A DNA stretch of 7,588 nucleotides from positions 1 through 7,588 of the forward strand of contig WFMU01000259.1 of NCBI GenBank assembly GCA_015488935.1, in the 5' to 3' direction. The stretch comes from Flavobacteriaceae bacterium. Its GTDB lineage: Bacteria > Bacteroidota > Bacteroidia > Flavobacteriales > Flavobacteriaceae. How positions within the stretch are numbered: the stretch's first letter is position 1; every line of letters starts with the position of its first letter. Below are positions 1 to 6,255 of the stretch, in pieces. A program made the position numbers and the translations under genes. The notes under the pieces were generated by a model. It ran no database searches. It was not told the DNA's origin and saw nothing but the letters and a program-made list of their open reading frames with translations.

Positions 1-283
1 TGTTTATGGTGCCTTTAATAATTGGCAATTAACCGATGAAAACAAATTGGTTTATAACGAAAATACATCATTGTACGAAACTGATATTTTATTAAAGCAG
101 GGATTTTATAATTATACTTACGTTTCGGTTTCCGAAAATTTTGAAATAGATACTACATTTGAAGGCTCTCACTTTCAAACAGAAAATGATTACCAAGTTA
201 TTGTGTATTACCATAAGTTTGGTAGTAGATATGATGAGGTTATTGGTTTTGGCTCTGGTAGTTCCGTTAATTTGCAGAATTAG
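1..283 (+). CDS. Type IX secretion system Plug-like (DUF5103 family) protein, C-terminal fragment
   Basis: This is an open frame entering from the left edge (first whole codon at 2-4) and ending at TAG 281-283, so only the last 93 residues are visible. The fragment opens with VYGAFNNWQLTDENKLVYNE. It continues through an alternating aromatic/hydrophobic beta-strand pattern (LLKQGFYNYTYVSV) and ends with QTENDYQVIVYYHKFGSRYD followed by a Gly/Ser-rich tail. This matches my recollection of the C-terminus of DUF5103 proteins, the Bacteroidota family now linked to the Plug that closes the periplasmic face of the SprA translocon. The N-terminal signal peptide and most of the protein lie outside the window, so the assignment rests on the C-terminal pattern alone. 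A TTG at 47 is an internal codon, not a start. The gene faces the acyl-CoA synthetase gene tail to tail across the repeat-bearing gap. Confidence 0.72.
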   Translation, partial: VYGAFNNWQLTDENKLVYNENTSLYETDILLKQGFYNYTYVSVSENFEIDTTFEGSHFQTENDYQVIVYYHKFGSRYDEVIGFGSGSSVNLQN

Positions 284-284
284 T

Positions 285-304
285 TTTTAAAGGTAACTTT
301 AAAA
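285..304 (+). terminator. Small stem-loop directly after the Plug-like stop codon (possible 3'-end signal)
   Basis: TTTTAAAG (285-292) and CTTTAAAA (297-304) form a perfect 8-bp stem closed by the four-base loop GTAA, a GNRA-type tetraloop. It begins two bases after the stop codon. The stem is mostly A-T and no T-tract follows on either strand, so it is not a classical intrinsic terminator. It may instead be an mRNA 3'-end stabiliser. Only the structure is seen; the function is inferred. Confidence 0.35.
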
Positions 305-350
305 TCACTGTAGCAATCAAAACAATGATATTGACATCTTAGTGCGTTCA

Positions 351-387
351 CAAATAAAAAGTCTGGGGTTCACTTAGAGTGAAGCCC
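351..387 (-). terminator. Probable Rho-independent terminator for the acyl-CoA synthetase transcript
   Basis: GGGGTTCACT (365-374) and AGTGAAGCCC (378-387) pair over 10 positions with one mismatch around a three-base loop TAG. Read on the minus strand, the hairpin is followed four bases later by TTTTTATTTG, the T-rich tail expected of an intrinsic terminator. It lies about 140 bases past the stop codon of the minus-strand synthetase gene, so the implied 3' UTR is long. On the plus strand no T-tract follows, so it is probably one-directional. The hairpin is also one arm of the larger repeat element described separately, which could be its origin. Confidence 0.5.
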
Positions 388-541
388 TGACTGTCATGCT
401 GGTGAGAGAATCCCTAACTAAAAAATTTTGTGACAGTCAAGGCTTCACTCCCGAGATTTCGAAAGTGAAGCGCTTACTAACTAAAAAATCTGGATTTCAT
501 TTTCCAAAAGCTTCGAAAGAGCTCTTGATTTACTTCACTTT
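365..541. repeat. Nested inverted-repeat element with five copies of an AGTGAAG/CTTCACT core
   Basis: The core AGTGAAG, or its complement CTTCACT, recurs through the interval. An imperfect copy is at 369-374, exact ones at 378-384, 443-449 and 464-470, and one lies inside the 3' end of the synthetase gene at 533-539. The major structure is a pair of 20-bp arms at 377-396 and 431-450 that are complementary except at one position, separated by 34 bases. Smaller hairpins sit at 365-387 and 443-470. A 13-bp direct repeat CTAACTAAAAAAT occurs at 414-426 and 477-489, TTCGAAAG occurs at 458-465 and 512-519, and AAGAGCTCTT at 517-526 is a perfect palindrome. Bases 361-420 are 50% G+C, well above the flanking DNA. 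The layout resembles REP/BIME-type or MITE-like intergenic repeats. No transposase is present and I cannot see other copies from this window. Confidence 0.6.
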
Positions 542-2581
542 AAGTCTAAAATCAACAGCAACCATCTCTTTATCATTTACCATAAGCGGATTAATATCTA
601 ATTCTTCAATTTCAGGAAATTGAGTTACTAAAGCAGAAATTTGTAAAATAATTTTTGCAAATTGTGAGATATCAATACCTTTTTTACCACGAATACCTTT
701 TAATATTGGATAAATTTTTAAATTTTCAATCATATTAAAAGCATCCTTTGTAGTTAAAGGAGCTAATTTTATACTAATATCTTTATAAACTTCGATATAA
801 GTTCCGCCTAAACCACACATAATTAAATGACCAAAATTGCCTTCTTTCTTTACACCAACAAACAATTCCAAACCCTTTTTCATTGGTTGAACAAGTACAG
901 CTTTAGCAGCCTTAATTTGCATTAATTTATCGAAATATTTTTCAGCTTTATTTTTATTTTTAATATTTAAAATAACACCACCAACATCAGTTTTATGTAT
1001 TGGACCAACAACTTTCATTACAATTGGATAATCTGTAATATTTTGAATTTGTTCTTTCTGTTCAATAATCGTTTCTGTAACACAATTAATATTGGCAGCT
1101 TGTAATACCTTTAATACACTTTTAGAAGATAGATATTTATTTGTATATTTACTTAATTCATTACTAATAGTAATGTTATCTAAATTACTTATATATAAAT
1201 CATTAATATAAGTTTTTTTGTTTAAATTTTGATAAACTTTAGTTAAAGCATTTCCAAATAATACCTCATCGTTAAAACATATATTTCCTTTAGAAATAAA
1301 AGTTTCAATTTCATTTTTTACATTTACCACAGAAGGTAAAACAGCATAAATAGGCTTGTTGTTTGTTTTATTGTAAGTATCTATAATATTGTAAACATCG
1401 TAAACATCTGTTAATCCAGGACTACCAAAAATGACGATTAGCGCATCAATCTCCTCAAATTTATTTTCGCAATAGGTAATAATAAACTCTAATTGCTTTG
1501 CATTACCCGTAGCCAAGAAGTCAATGGGATTTTGCACAGAAGAACTATCGTATAATTGCGATAATAATTCTTTGGCATGTGGATTCTCTATTTTTGGGAC
1601 TTCCAATCCATTTTTTTCCAAAACATCGGTAAGCATAACAGCAGGACCACCAGCATGTGTAATAATGGCAAATCGATTGCCTTTTGTAATTTTGTGTTGT
1701 AGCACAGAAGCCACGTTTATAAGCTCATTTCTACCAAAACAGCGAATAATTCCAGCTTTTTCAAATAAAGCATCAACAGCAATATCGGAATTAGCCATGG
1801 CTCCAGTATGCGAAGTTGCAGCTCTACTACCAGCAGCAGAACTTCCTGCTTTAATTGCAGCAATACGAAATCCTTTTTCTGTTAAAGAAATAGCATGTTT
1901 AAGCAGCTTTTTAGGATTTTTTACACTTTCTATATACAGTAAAAGAACCTTAGAATTATTGTATTTATGGCGATTTAAGTCCATATATTCTAAAATATCT
2001 TCTACACCAATTTGAGCGGAATTTCCTACCGTAAAAACACTATTAAAACTTAAACCATTGGCTTTTGCAGCCTCAATAATAAAAACAGCAGTTGCTCCTG
2101 AACCAGAAACTAAAACTACACCCTTTTTATCTAATTTTGGGATTGGCGTAGTAAAAACACCCGCATAGTTGGTATTTAACAAACCAATATTATTGGGACC
2201 AAGCAAACAAGCATTTGCCTTATTGATTAATGCTACTATTTGTTGTTCTAATTTCGCTCCTTCGGCATCTCTTTCGCTAAAACCAGCAGAAAAAATAATA
2301 AAAGCTTTGGTGTTTTTTTGTTGGGTTAAAACCTTTACCGTTTCCAAAACATATTTTGCTGCAATAGCAATAATAGCTAAATCTACTTGTGGCAAATCCA
2401 CACTATTGTTAAAAGACTTTATACCTTGCACAAGCTCTTTTTTAGGATTTAAAACAAATAAATCACCACGATAATTGTGCGTTATTAAATTTTTTAAAAC
2501 ACGACCTCCAGGGCTAGAAATAGTATTACTTCCACCAACAACAACAATACTTTTTGGTTGTATTAAACTATTGTTTATCAT
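530..2581 (-). CDS. ADP-forming acetate/acyl-CoA synthetase, fused alpha-beta type
   Basis: This 683-residue enzyme belongs to the nucleoside-diphosphate-forming acyl-CoA synthetase superfamily, which interconverts acyl-CoA + ADP + Pi with acid + CoA + ATP through a phosphohistidine. The N-terminus (about 1-135) is a CoA-binding Rossmann domain with VVVGGSN near residue 15, FSAGFSE near 100 and LLGPNNIGLLN at 127-136. Next come succinyl-CoA-ligase-like domains (about 145-450), starting with VSGSGAT near 160 and carrying the phosphorylated histidine His258 in TSHTG. The C-terminal ATP-grasp domain (about 470-683) has the second relay histidine, His529, in HKTDVGGV, plus GLGGTYIEV and ELDINPL. 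All domains and both histidines are present, and the length is usual for the fused form, so it should be active. It is a cytoplasmic enzyme. The substrate (acetate, succinate, branched or aryl acid) cannot be read from the sequence. The start is ATG at 2581 without a clear ribosome-binding site. The gene is divergent from the aminotransferase, and its last codons contain a copy of the neighbouring repeat core. Confidence 0.88.
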   Translation of the reverse strand: MINNSLIQPKSIVVVGGSNTISSPGGRVLKNLITHNYRGDLFVLNPKKELVQGIKSFNNSVDLPQVDLAIIAIAAKYVLETVKVLTQQKNTKAFIIFSAGFSERDAEGAKLEQQIVALINKANACLLGPNNIGLLNTNYAGVFTTPIPKLDKKGVVLVSGSGATAVFIIEAAKANGLSFNSVFTVGNSAQIGVEDILEYMDLNRHKYNNSKVLLLYIESVKNPKKLLKHAISLTEKGFRIAAIKAGSSAAGSRAATSHTGAMANSDIAVDALFEKAGIIRCFGRNELINVASVLQHKITKGNRFAIITHAGGPAVMLTDVLEKNGLEVPKIENPHAKELLSQLYDSSSVQNPIDFLATGNAKQLEFIITYCENKFEEIDALIVIFGSPGLTDVYDVYNIIDTYNKTNNKPIYAVLPSVVNVKNEIETFISKGNICFNDEVLFGNALTKVYQNLNKKTYINDLYISNLDNITISNELSKYTNKYLSSKSVLKVLQAANINCVTETIIEQKEQIQNITDYPIVMKVVGPIHKTDVGGVILNIKNKNKAEKYFDKLMQIKAAKAVLVQPMKKGLELFVGVKKEGNFGHLIMCGLGGTYIEVYKDISIKLAPLTTKDAFNMIENLKIYPILKGIRGKKGIDISQFAKIILQISALVTQFPEIEELDINPLMVNDKEMVAVDFRLKVK

Positions 2582-2752
2582 TTGGTAAAGTACGTATTTT
2601 TACCAGAAATAATTAGTGATATATATCAGTGTTTAATTGCTTGTTTTTTACGTAATTTGAAGAACGAATTTAATGGAAAGAATACAGTTGATATTTTAAG
2701 CAAAAACAGTGTTAATTTATGTAGTAAATAGCATAAACTAGAAAGTAAAAGT
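2582..2752. promoter_or_regulatory. Divergent promoter region between the acyl-CoA synthetase and aminotransferase genes
   Basis: The 171-bp gap separates two start codons pointing outward, so it must hold both promoters if each gene is transcribed from here. I find no perfect TAnnTTTG box on either strand; the nearest plus-strand candidate, TAATTTG at 2653-2659, is one base short. The gap holds three repeat signals. The first is the palindrome at 2617-2628. The second is the interrupted inverted repeat GGTAAA (2584-2589) / TTTACC (2599-2604), just upstream of the synthetase start. The third is the near-identical direct repeat CAGTGTTTAATT (2627-2638) / CAGTGTTAATT (2707-2717). These are candidate regulator sites; no regulator gene is in the window. 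Confidence 0.45.
2617..2628. promoter_or_regulatory. Perfect 12-bp palindrome, candidate operator
   Basis: TGATATATATCA is a perfect inverted repeat located 36 bp upstream of the synthetase start codon, in the divergent region. Its position and symmetry suit a dimeric regulator acting on one or both genes. In DNA this rich in A+T, such a palindrome could also arise by chance, and no known operator consensus is recognised. Confidence 0.3.
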
Positions 2753-3991
2753 ATGTACAATTTTTCACGAAAAGTAAACTCAGAACATTCCGAAGATATT
2801 AAGGCGTTAATGCAACATTCTACAGGAAAAAATTTAATTTCTTTTGCAGGAGGAATGCCAAACAATGATTTATTTCCCGTTGCAGAAATTGACGAAATTT
2901 ATACAAATTTACCTAGAGAGATAAAAAAAATAGGCTTTCAGTATGGTCCAACTTCTGGTTATCCACCCTTACGAATAAATCTAAAGAAGTATTTAAAAAA
3001 GAAGGGGTTGCCTGTTCGCAACAATCGAATTTTAATTACCACAGGTTCTTTACAAGCCATTAGTATTATTACGCAAGAGTTTGTTAATGAAGGTGATATT
3101 ATTCTAACCGAAAATCCGAGTTTTGTTGGTGCATTGTCTGTTTTTGAAACCTATCGTGCCAATGTTATCGGAATTCCTATTGATGAAAATGGAATTATTA
3201 TCGAAGAACTAAAAAACACCATAAATCGCTTTAGTAGAAAGCCTAAATTTTTGTACCTCACACCTAATTTTCACAATCCTGCTGGAATCATTTATTCACT
3301 AGAAAGAAAACGACAAATTTTGGAAGTTTTGGATGGTACAGGAATTATTTTGTTAGAAGATGACGCGTATAGCGATTTGTATTTTTTAGAAAAAGACAAA
3401 GCATTAACAAAACCGATAAAAACGATTACAGATTACGATGTAGAAATTATTTATACAGGTTCTTTCTCTAAAATTTTAGGACCAGGTTTTCGTTTGGGAT
3501 GGATGTTTGCATCACCAACAATTTTTGAAAAAGGTGAAAATATCAAACAAGCATTAGATGCTTGTACTTCTAATTTTAATCAGATTTTGGCAAATGAATT
3601 TTTAGCACAAAACAAACTAGATGATTATCTTATTTTTTTACGAAAAGAATATTTAGAACGCAAAAATTTATTACAGACAGCATTGTTAAAATACATGCCA
3701 AAAGTAGTTACTTGGAACGAGCCTAAGGGCGGATTTTACTTTTGGTTAAAATTACCAGAAATTTTAAATTCTACAGAAATTTTTAAAAAATGTATAGCAA
3801 AAGAAGTAGTTTTTGTTACAGGAAGAACCTTTGATCCTGCTAGTAAAAAAGACAACAGAATTCGTTTGGCATTTTCTAACATGCCAAAAAATCAGATTAA
3901 CAAAGGTGTAAAAATTATTGCGGAAGTAATTGTATATTTTTTAGAAGAACATAATTCTAAAACACCTAATTTGAAACACATAAATACTTAA
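2753..3991 (+). CDS. PLP-dependent aminotransferase, class I/II fold type I, LysN/2-aminoadipate aminotransferase-like
   Basis: This 412-residue enzyme follows the LysN/Aro8-like group of pyridoxal-phosphate aminotransferases throughout. The N-terminal LISFAGGMPNNDLFP segment (28-42) shapes the substrate site. ITTGSLQA (95-102) holds part of the cofactor phosphate. LTPNFHNPAG (169-178) supplies Asn175, and LLEDDAYSDLYF (200-211) supplies Asp203 and Tyr206, which contact the pyridine ring. TGSFSK (235-240) carries the Schiff-base Lys240, with Arg247 in GFRLGW nearby. Arg371 in RIRLAFS is the expected carboxylate anchor. There is no N-terminal winged-helix domain, so it is a free enzyme and not a MocR/GntR-type regulator. 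Family members transfer amino groups between 2-amino acids (aminoadipate, Leu, aromatic residues) and 2-oxoglutarate; the substrate here is unknown. The start is ATG 2753 in an A-rich leader with a weak AGAAAG, and the usual N-terminus is complete. The 3' end overlaps gabD tail to tail by 26 bp. Confidence 0.87.
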   Translation: MYNFSRKVNSEHSEDIKALMQHSTGKNLISFAGGMPNNDLFPVAEIDEIYTNLPREIKKIGFQYGPTSGYPPLRINLKKYLKKKGLPVRNNRILITTGSLQAISIITQEFVNEGDIILTENPSFVGALSVFETYRANVIGIPIDENGIIIEELKNTINRFSRKPKFLYLTPNFHNPAGIIYSLERKRQILEVLDGTGIILLEDDAYSDLYFLEKDKALTKPIKTITDYDVEIIYTGSFSKILGPGFRLGWMFASPTIFEKGENIKQALDACTSNFNQILANEFLAQNKLDDYLIFLRKEYLERKNLLQTALLKYMPKVVTWNEPKGGFYFWLKLPEILNSTEIFKKCIAKEVVFVTGRTFDPASKKDNRIRLAFSNMPKNQINKGVKIIAEVIVYFLEEHNSKTPNLKHINT

Positions 3992-5417
3992 TATTTAAGT
4001 AATCATTTAATCCATATTTGGAGCCTTCACGTCCCATTCCAGATTGTTTTATTCCGCCAAAAGGTACTAAGGCACTAGAAATTGCACCGCGATTTACACC
4101 AACCATTCCGTATTCTAAAGCTTCGGCAACGCGCCAAATTTTTGCCATATCTTTTGCGTAAAAATAACTTGCTAATCCATATTTAGTATCGTTTGCTAGT
4201 TGAATAACTTGGTCTTCGGTTTTAAAACTAACAATAGAAACAATTGGACCAAAAATCTCGGTTTCAAAGATTTCCATGCTGCTATTTACATTAGAAATAA
4301 TGGTAGGTTCAAAAAATGTTCCACCAAGTTCGTGTGTATTTCCGCCTTCGTTAATAACTGCACCATTTGCTTTGGCATCTGCCAATAAATTTACTACTTT
4401 GTCTAAGGCTTTATTATCTATTAATGGACCTACATCTACATTGTTAAAACCATTACCAACTTTTAAATTTTTTACCTTTTTACTCAATTTTTTAATAAAT
4501 TCTTTTGCAATGGTTTTGTGTACAAAAATCCGATTTGCACATACGCAAGTTTGTCCCGTATTTCTAAATTTTGCTGTGATTAATCCATCTACAGCATCGT
4601 CTAAATTGGCATCTTCAAAAACTATAAATGGTGCATTTCCACCGAGTTCTAATGTAATTCGTTTTACTTGATTTGCACAAGCTTTCATCAATAATTTACC
4701 AACTTTGGTAGAGCCTGTAAAACTTATTTTTTTGATGTGTTTATTGCTGGTAAAAATTGCACCAATTTCTTGTGGAATACCTGTAACCATGTTCATTACG
4801 CCTTTTGGTATTTTTGCTCTATTTGCCAATTCCATAATAGCAAAAGCCGACAATGGTGCTTTTTCGTCAGGTTTTATAACTACAGTACAACCAGCAGCTA
4901 GAGCAGGAGCTATTTTACGTACCATCATGGCAATTGGAAAATTCCATGGTGTAATAATTCCCACAACACCAATTGGTTGTTTAACTACAAAAACTTTAGC
5001 ATCGTTAAAAGGCGATGGTAAGATATCGCCATAAATACGTTTGGTTTCTTCGGCATAAAATTCGATGTACGAGGCGGCATATTTTATTTCGCCTATGGCT
5101 TCTTTGTATGGTTTTCCTTGTTCTAAGACTAAGATAGTTGCTAAATCGTCTATATTTTTATGAATTAGTTGGTACCAACGCATTAATAGTTTGGATTTTT
5201 CTATGGCGCTTTTATTTTTCCATGTTTGGAAGGCATTTTCGGCGCTTTCTACAGCAAAATTTACTTGTTTTGTACTTACTATTGGAACGTCTGTAATATG
5301 TGAAAAATCAAAAGGGTTTCTTATTGGCAGGGTTTTATCTGCATCTGAATTTATCCATTTTCCATTTATAAAACATTGGTTTTTAAGTAAGGATTTATCG
5401 TTTAGTTTTGGTAACAT
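3966..5417 (-). CDS. gabD: NAD(P)-dependent succinate-semialdehyde dehydrogenase
   Basis: This aldehyde dehydrogenase superfamily enzyme of 483 residues closely parallels E. coli GabD (482) over its whole length. It oxidises succinate semialdehyde to succinate in the cytoplasm, the last step of the GABA shunt. The key residues are visible: Asn159 in TPWNF, Lys182 in VIKP (cofactor), FTGSTKVG (233-240, nucleotide site), general base Glu257 in LELGG, and catalytic Cys291 in GQTCVCANR. ETEIFGP (385-391) and the GabD-type C-terminus REGSKYGLNDYLNIKYLC also match. Cys293, two residues after the nucleophile, is the usual SSADH pair. I chose ATG at 5417. An in-frame TTG at 5426 would add three residues and overlap the upstream gene by 8 bases, whereas the ATG follows that gene's TAA after a single base. 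It probably forms one transcription unit with the upstream metal transporter gene and ends inside the convergent aminotransferase gene. Confidence 0.92.
   Translation of the reverse strand: MLPKLNDKSLLKNQCFINGKWINSDADKTLPIRNPFDFSHITDVPIVSTKQVNFAVESAENAFQTWKNKSAIEKSKLLMRWYQLIHKNIDDLATILVLEQGKPYKEAIGEIKYAASYIEFYAEETKRIYGDILPSPFNDAKVFVVKQPIGVVGIITPWNFPIAMMVRKIAPALAAGCTVVIKPDEKAPLSAFAIMELANRAKIPKGVMNMVTGIPQEIGAIFTSNKHIKKISFTGSTKVGKLLMKACANQVKRITLELGGNAPFIVFEDANLDDAVDGLITAKFRNTGQTCVCANRIFVHKTIAKEFIKKLSKKVKNLKVGNGFNNVDVGPLIDNKALDKVVNLLADAKANGAVINEGGNTHELGGTFFEPTIISNVNSSMEIFETEIFGPIVSIVSFKTEDQVIQLANDTKYGLASYFYAKDMAKIWRVAEALEYGMVGVNRGAISSALVPFGGIKQSGMGREGSKYGLNDYLNIKYLCVSN
3985..4001. terminator. Inverted repeat at the convergent gene junction, possible shared 3'-end hairpin
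   Basis: TACTTAA (3985-3991) and TTAAGTA (3995-4001) are perfectly complementary around TAT. The structure contains the aminotransferase stop codon TAA (3989-3991) and the last part of the gabD coding region, so both transcripts would carry it. It is symmetric and could mark 3' ends in both directions, but the stem is short, almost all A-T, and lacks a T-tract. The repeat is seen; a termination role is a guess. Confidence 0.3.
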
Positions 5418-5418
5418 T

Positions 5419-6129
5419 TTACCCAATATTTACATTAAAAAATTGACCTATTAATGCGGTTGCTCCCATAGCGAGTGTTCCCCAAAAAGTAATACGTAGA
5501 ATTGCTTTTTTTATATTAGAGCCTCCTGTTTTTGCAGCAACAACTCCTAGTATAATTAAAAAGGCTAATGAAAAACCGTATTGTAATAAAATCATACTTT
5601 TTAATGGAGCTAAAAACGCTACTGTTAATGGCAAAGTACCTCCAAAAATAAATGCGATTCCCGATGCCAATGCTGCTTGTAAGGGTTTTGCTTCGGTAAT
5701 TTCGTTAATACCAAGTTCGTCTCTTGCATGTGCTTCTAGAGCATCGTGCTCGGTTAATTGTGTTGCTACTTGTAGTGCTAATTCTTTATTTAGTCCTCTT
5801 GCTACATATATTTTGGCTAATTCTAATAATTCTTCTTCTGGCATTTCTTCGAGTTCGCGTTGTTCGCGTTCTAAGTCTGCTTTTTCGATATCTGCTTGTG
5901 AGCCAACAGAAACATATTCGCCTGCCGCCATGGCTAATGCACCAGCAACTAAACCAGCAGTTCCTGCAAGTATAATTGGCTCTTTTGTAACACTTGCAGC
6001 TGCAACTCCAATAATAATACTAGCTGTAGAAAGTAAACCGTCATTTGCTCCTAAAACAGCAGCTCTAAGCCAACCACTTCGATTTACGTAGTGTTTTTCA
6101 AATTGTACATTCTTATTTTCTGAAGTCAT
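5419..6129 (-). CDS. VIT1/CCC1 family membrane protein, probable Fe2+/Mn2+ transporter
   Basis: This 236-residue membrane protein of the VIT/CCC1/Nodulin-21 family moves ferrous iron or manganese across membranes, usually out of the cytosol. The first membrane helix (about 21-45) holds the family hallmark LGANDGLLSTASIIIGV with Asp30. The second (about 52-76) holds AGLVAGALAMAAGEYVSVGS with Met67 and Glu71. These polar and sulfur residues are expected to line the ion path. A cytoplasmic, glutamate-rich, helix-forming linker follows (about 78-146, with repeated EREQRELEE and PEEELLEL), corresponding to the metal-binding region of plant VIT1. Three more hydrophobic helices lie near 151-174, 178-200 and 207-230. 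Five helices and this length fit a complete bacterial member. The start is ATG 6129, 26 bases after a perfect TAACTTTG box. The gene runs into gabD through TAA-A-ATG, which suggests coupled translation. Direction of transport and metal preference are inferred from the family. Confidence 0.87.
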   Translation of the reverse strand: MTSENKNVQFEKHYVNRSGWLRAAVLGANDGLLSTASIIIGVAAASVTKEPIILAGTAGLVAGALAMAAGEYVSVGSQADIEKADLEREQRELEEMPEEELLELAKIYVARGLNKELALQVATQLTEHDALEAHARDELGINEITEAKPLQAALASGIAFIFGGTLPLTVAFLAPLKSMILLQYGFSLAFLIILGVVAAKTGGSNIKKAILRITFWGTLAMGATALIGQFFNVNIG

Positions 6130-6155
6130 TTGTTGTTTTTTGATAATACAAGTAA

Positions 6156-6163
6156 CAAAGTTA
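6156..6163 (-). promoter_or_regulatory. Bacteroidota-type -7 promoter box for the VIT1-like/gabD unit
   Basis: TAACTTTG on the minus strand matches the Bacteroidota sigma-ABfr -7 consensus TAnnTTTG exactly and lies 26 bases upstream of ATG 6129, giving a leader of roughly 20 bases. A good TTTG -33 box at the usual distance is not visible. The same octamer occurs at a similar distance before the gene starting at 7520. Confidence 0.5.
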
Positions 6164-6255
6164 CGTAAAATATAGTTATGTAATGTGCTTATTTTTAACC
6201 ATGAATTTTATGTTAAATTATTTTACTTTATAATTGGTATGATTTTGTATTTTAG

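Noticed and set aside
396..623. 75-codon plus-strand open frame across the repeat region and the end of the synthetase gene
   Set aside because: It runs antisense to the well-supported synthetase gene and through inverted repeats, with no family-like pattern.
1524..2015. 163-codon plus-strand open frame
   Set aside because: It lies wholly antisense inside the acyl-CoA synthetase gene; its Ala/Ser/Phe-rich sequence is the usual shadow of a coding strand.
2626..2865. 79-codon minus-strand open frame covering the divergent promoter and the aminotransferase start
   Set aside because: It overlaps the N-terminal coding part of the aminotransferase and has no recognisable domain or initiation signal.
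2753..3991. Considered as a MocR-type transcription factor because of its aminotransferase domain and divergent position
   Set aside because: The protein starts directly with the aminotransferase N-terminus and has no winged-helix DNA-binding domain; the full catalytic set is present.
5724..6091. Two plus-strand open frames opposite the VIT1-like gene, one very rich in leucine and valine
   Set aside because: The hydrophobic appearance comes from reading the complement of a Glu/Ala-rich and membrane-helix coding region; the minus-strand frame has clear family motifs.
6194..6217. TTTAAC / GTTAAA inverted repeat downstream of hemW, considered as its terminator
   Set aside because: The arms are six bases, all but one A-T pair, with a 12-base loop and no T-tract; this is expected by chance in such A+T-rich sequence.
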